DNA of 17,703 bases from contig USJG01000030.1 in assembly GCA_900554925.1 (NCBI GenBank), positions 1 to 17,703 of the forward strand, read 5' to 3'. Position 1 is the stretch's first letter. Every line of letters begins with the position of its first letter. The notes under the pieces were generated by a model. It had not been told where the DNA came from, did not search any database, and saw only the letters and a program-made list of their open reading frames with translations. A program made the position numbers and the translations under genes. This document shows, one piece after another, positions 15,569 to 17,703 of the stretch. This DNA comes from an uncultured Lachnospiraceae bacterium. GTDB lineage: Bacteria; Bacillota; Clostridia; Lachnospirales; Lachnospiraceae.

Positions 15569-15591
15569 AACAGGACAAAACTTGCTATACT
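15563..15591 (+). promoter_or_regulatory. Near-consensus promoter of the marR operon
   Basis: TTGACA (15563-15568), a 17-bp spacer and TATACT (15586-15591) make a strong sigma-A promoter. Transcription should begin at about 15598, within the palindrome at 15596-15615. Confidence 0.88.
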
Positions 15592-15595
15592 AACC

Positions 15596-15615
15596 ACAGT
15601 CAATAAATTGACTGT
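15596..15615. promoter_or_regulatory. Probable MarR operator
   Basis: ACAGTCAATAAATTGACTGT is a perfect inverted repeat with 9-bp arms and an AA centre, located just after the -10 over the expected start of transcription. Another half-site, AATTGACT, lies at 15621-15628. A repressor bound here would block the promoter. The length and symmetry fit MarR-family operators. Confidence 0.75.
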
Positions 15616-15630
15616 ACGGCAATTGACTTT

Positions 15631-15637
15631 AGGGAGG
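15631..15637 (+). promoter_or_regulatory. Ribosome-binding site of marR, start ambiguous
   Basis: AGGGAGG ends on the G of the GTG taken as the marR start, which is too close for normal initiation. A codon at usual spacing is ATA at 15646, in frame. Either the GTG at 15637 is not the real start or a former ATG has become ATA. Confidence 0.5.
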
Positions 15638-16110
15638 TGGCTGATATAACAAAGGAAACCAAGAAAAACGCATATCTATATTGCAAATTTCGGGATGAGC
15701 AGTTTGCGTTGTATGATGCGTATGCAAAACGTCACGGAATGTTGATGAAAACACTGTTAGTAATTAATGTTTTATACTATGACGATTTCTATGACAAAGG
15801 CGGCGTGACACAGATGGAGATTTGTCAGCGTACCTTTCAGTCCAAACAGACAGTCAATCTGATTATTAAAAATCTCTTAAACGAATCATATGTAACGGTT
15901 GAGGAGCGCAAAGGAAATAAGCGGGAGAAATTAGTACGGATAACCGAAGCCGGCAAAGTTTACTGTGAAAAGGTTGTCCGCCACATCACATGGGCGGAAG
16001 ATACAGCAATGTCTATGTTTACACCAGAAGAGCAAAAACAGCTTATAGACCTCTCACGGACATTTACAAAAAATCTAACCGAGCTTATCAATCAGGAAAC
16101 GGAGGATTGA
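15637..16110 (+). CDS. MarR-family transcriptional regulator
   Basis: The 157-residue protein has the all-helical N- and C-terminal dimerisation regions and a winged helix-turn-helix in the middle: VTQMEICQRTFQSKQTVNLIIKNLL (about 57-81) as the HTH, then a wing at about 86-102 (VTVEERKGNKREKLVRIT) and TEAGKVYCEKV. Such proteins usually repress their own operon and release on binding small aromatic or lipophilic ligands. The palindrome at 15596-15615 is the likely operator. It is followed 3 nt later by a nitroreductase gene, with GGAGG inside the end of marR. The start is uncertain: GTG at 15637 overlaps the ribosome-binding site, and in-frame ATA at 15646 is better spaced; the first in-frame ATG would remove the N-terminal helix. 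Confidence 0.9.
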   Translation: MADITKETKKNAYLYCKFRDEQFALYDAYAKRHGMLMKTLLVINVLYYDDFYDKGGVTQMEICQRTFQSKQTVNLIIKNLLNESYVTVEERKGNKREKLVRITEAGKVYCEKVVRHITWAEDTAMSMFTPEEQKQLIDLSRTFTKNLTELINQETED

Positions 16111-16113
16111 ACT

Positions 16114-16740
16114 ATGGAACTTTATGAAGCAATCAACAAAAGAAAAACGACAAGGGAATTTTTAGATACAAAGGTTGATTTTGAGATTATCAAAAGAATT
16201 TTAGAGGCGGGCAACAAAGCGCCCACCTGGGATCATAACCGCAACTGGCAGTATATCGTCCTCAGAACCGATGAGGAAAAGGAATTTGCCTTTCCCGAAG
16301 CAAAGAAAATCGCCGATAAATTCGACGCAGACCGATACCTCAATATGCCCCGCCCCTATCCCATAACTTTAGGACAGAAAATGTACGGCTACGCTATGCC
16401 GAAGCAGTTTACAATGCTCAAGGATGCCCCTTATGTAATAATCCCCGTGTTTAAATCCAAGCAGTTGAACGGCGAATATGTTTCAAAGCTAAATCCTTTT
16501 GCTACCATATGGTGTGTCATAGAAAATATCTTTTTGGCGGCTACGGCAGAGGGGTTGTCCTGCTCCATGCGCATACCGCTGAACGAGGAACACGACACGG
16601 TGAAGAAAAGGCTTAAAGTGCCACCGACCTATATGATACCTGTGTTTATAGGTATTGGTTATGCAAATCCCGATGAAGTGCAGTTAGAGCAATATAATCC
16701 CGACATAGACAAGCAAATACGCTTTGGAAGATGGAAATGA
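16114..16740 (+). CDS. Nitroreductase-family FMN oxidoreductase
   Basis: The 208-residue protein has the nitroreductase-fold N-terminus (ELYEAINKRKTTREF, then ILEAGNKAPTWDHNRNWQYIVL), the FMN-phosphate and isoalloxazine contacts expected in this region, and the IENIFLAATAEGLSCSMRIP segment with the closing VFIGIGYA near the end. These flavoenzymes use NAD(P)H to reduce nitro groups, quinones or enones, and some members act as oxidases in peptide tailoring. No signal peptide is seen. GGAGG lies 8 nt upstream in the end of marR. Being second in a MarR-controlled operon with an esterase and an adenylation-domain gene, it could detoxify or could tailor a metabolite; the substrate is not predictable from sequence. 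Confidence 0.9.
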   Translation: MELYEAINKRKTTREFLDTKVDFEIIKRILEAGNKAPTWDHNRNWQYIVLRTDEEKEFAFPEAKKIADKFDADRYLNMPRPYPITLGQKMYGYAMPKQFTMLKDAPYVIIPVFKSKQLNGEYVSKLNPFATIWCVIENIFLAATAEGLSCSMRIPLNEEHDTVKKRLKVPPTYMIPVFIGIGYANPDEVQLEQYNPDIDKQIRFGRWK

Positions 16741-17420
16741 TAATGGCTAAAATATTTAATATCGAAAACCGCAGCGTTGAAATCTATGCATGCACGGAAC
16801 AAGATAAGCCTGTAATATATTTCAACAATTACGATAAAAGCGGCAGCTCCGTTTATCGTGCATTAAAGGAAATAACAGACAAAGATTTTTCGCTCGTCGT
16901 AATCGGCAATTTGAATTGGGATAACGATATGACACCGTATGCAATACCGCCTGTATCCCCAAACGATACGCCGTGTTCGGGCGAAGCGGATGAATATTTG
17001 CGCATTCTTACAGAGAAAATTATTCCTGCGTCAGAGGAACATATACAAGGAATCCCCGAATGGCGAGCAATAACAGGCTATTCTCTTGCAGGGCTGTTTG
17101 CGATATATTCTCTCTACAAAACGGATATATTCTCTCGTGCGGCAAGTATGTCGGGTTCGCTGTGGTATCCTGATTTTAAAGAGTACATTTTTAATCACGA
17201 ATTAAAACGAATGCCCGATTATATTTATTTTTCGCTTGGAAACAAGGAAAGCAAAACAAGAAATCCGTACTTGAAAACCGTGCAGGAAAACACCGAGCAA
17301 ATCGAGTGTTACTACGCTCAAAAGAATATCCACACCGTTTTTGAACTGAACGAAGGCAATCACTTCAAAGATTGTGCTTTACGTTCGGCAAAAGGTATCA
17401 AATGGATATTGGAAAATTAA
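16737..17420 (+). CDS. Alpha/beta-hydrolase esterase, putative-esterase (Fes/IroE-like) family
   Basis: The 227-residue enzyme lacks a signal peptide. The nucleophile elbow is GYSLAG with S116, followed by AASMSGSLWYP as in esterase-D/enterochelin-esterase relatives. FSLGNKES (acid possibly E171) and NEGNHFKDC (H209) complete a plausible triad. Homologues cleave siderophore trilactones, glutathione thioesters or other esters, so the substrate is open. I chose ATG at 16737, which overlaps the nitroreductase stop as ATGA behind GGAAG; ATGs at 16731 and 16743 are possible alternatives. The tight coupling suggests it acts with the nitroreductase and the adenylation-domain protein, perhaps releasing or trimming a peptide-like product; this is inference. 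Confidence 0.82.
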   Translation: MIMAKIFNIENRSVEIYACTEQDKPVIYFNNYDKSGSSVYRALKEITDKDFSLVVIGNLNWDNDMTPYAIPPVSPNDTPCSGEADEYLRILTEKIIPASEEHIQGIPEWRAITGYSLAGLFAIYSLYKTDIFSRAASMSGSLWYPDFKEYIFNHELKRMPDYIYFSLGNKESKTRNPYLKTVQENTEQIECYYAQKNIHTVFELNEGNHFKDCALRSAKGIKWILEN

Positions 17421-17433
17421 CAGGAGACTATTT

Positions 17434-17703
17434 ATGGAAAAAACTATTTATGCTATGTTTGAAAATGCTGTAGCAAAATTTACAAACAAAACAGCGATTA
17501 TCGAAAACGACAGAACATTGACTTTCGGACAACTTTCCGAATTAGTCGATTTAATTGCGGGAAGTTTTCCCGAAAAGATAACGAGCATCGGAATCGTTAT
17601 GAGTCACTGTGCGGAAATGATAGCGGCGATATTGGCTGTACTCAAATGCGGCGCAAGATATATTCCCGCCGAGCCGAACTTCCCAACGGGCAGAATACAA
17701 TAT
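17434..17703 (+). CDS. Adenylation-domain (AMP-binding) protein, NRPS-like, 3' end outside window
   Basis: Only the first 90 residues are present, starting at ATG behind AGGAGA, 13 bp after the esterase gene. They match the N-terminus of adenylate-forming enzymes, with LTFGQLSELVD (core A1 region) and LAVLKCGARYIPAEPNFPTGRIQY-type sequence (core A2, of which LKCGARYIPAEPNFPTGRI is the key part). The Y-x-P-x-x-P-x-x-P-x-x-R-I arrangement is more like a nonribosomal peptide synthetase adenylation domain than a fatty-acyl-CoA ligase. Specificity residues and any carrier, condensation or release domains lie beyond the window. It should activate an amino or aryl acid as acyl-AMP. It is the fourth visible gene of the marR operon. 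Confidence 0.85.
   Translation, partial: MEKTIYAMFENAVAKFTNKTAIIENDRTLTFGQLSELVDLIAGSFPEKITSIGIVMSHCAEMIAAILAVLKCGARYIPAEPNFPTGRIQY

Overview
The window looks like chromosome of an anaerobic Firmicute of class Clostridia, most likely Lachnospiraceae. This rests on the gene order rho - rpmE - DUF1385 - prmC - prfA, AT-rich codon use with strong GGAGG ribosome-binding sites, a CxC/CxxC zinc-type L31, and a TnpV-type mobile-element gene. Almost every gene is on the + strand. No rRNA, tRNA or CRISPR array was seen. Both ends cut through genes.

Region A (1-6112) is a signalling and transport cassette. It holds the 3' part of an NMT1/SsuA-like substrate-binding protein (SBP), a strong hairpin, a 7-TM histidine kinase overlapping a NarL-type response regulator, a soluble MCP signalling domain fused at its C-terminus to a second copy of the SBP fold, and a TauE/SafE (TSUP) permease, then a likely terminator. 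The free SBP and the MCP-fused domain are clear paralogues (about half of aligned residues identical by eye), so the same or a similar ligand may be read outside the cell by the SBP and inside by the fusion. This is the most unusual content of the window.

Region B (6113-11807) is housekeeping: rho with its own promoter, rpmE with a promoter and structured leader, a 371-bp gene-free gap packed with hairpins and a 35-bp tandem repeat (3.7 copies), then a compact DUF1385 - prmC - prfA run and a small hypothetical gene. Start sites for rho and prfA are set by GGAGG boxes and are shorter than the longest open frames.

Region C (11808-14820) is one large membrane protein: two tandem type-3 periplasmic-binding domains, one TM helix, a degenerate GGDEF and an EAL domain with its catalytic residues intact. 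It is probably a ligand-regulated c-di-GMP phosphodiesterase.

Region D (14821-17703) looks acquired. A non-coding lead-in with competing inverted repeats precedes tnpV and a strong terminator. Then comes a tight operon, marR - nitroreductase - esterase - adenylation-domain gene (cut by the window edge), behind a near-consensus promoter with a perfect 20-bp palindrome just after the -10. This may be the start of a small NRPS-type biosynthetic cluster controlled by its own MarR repressor.

All assignments come from reading motifs by eye; no database search was run.
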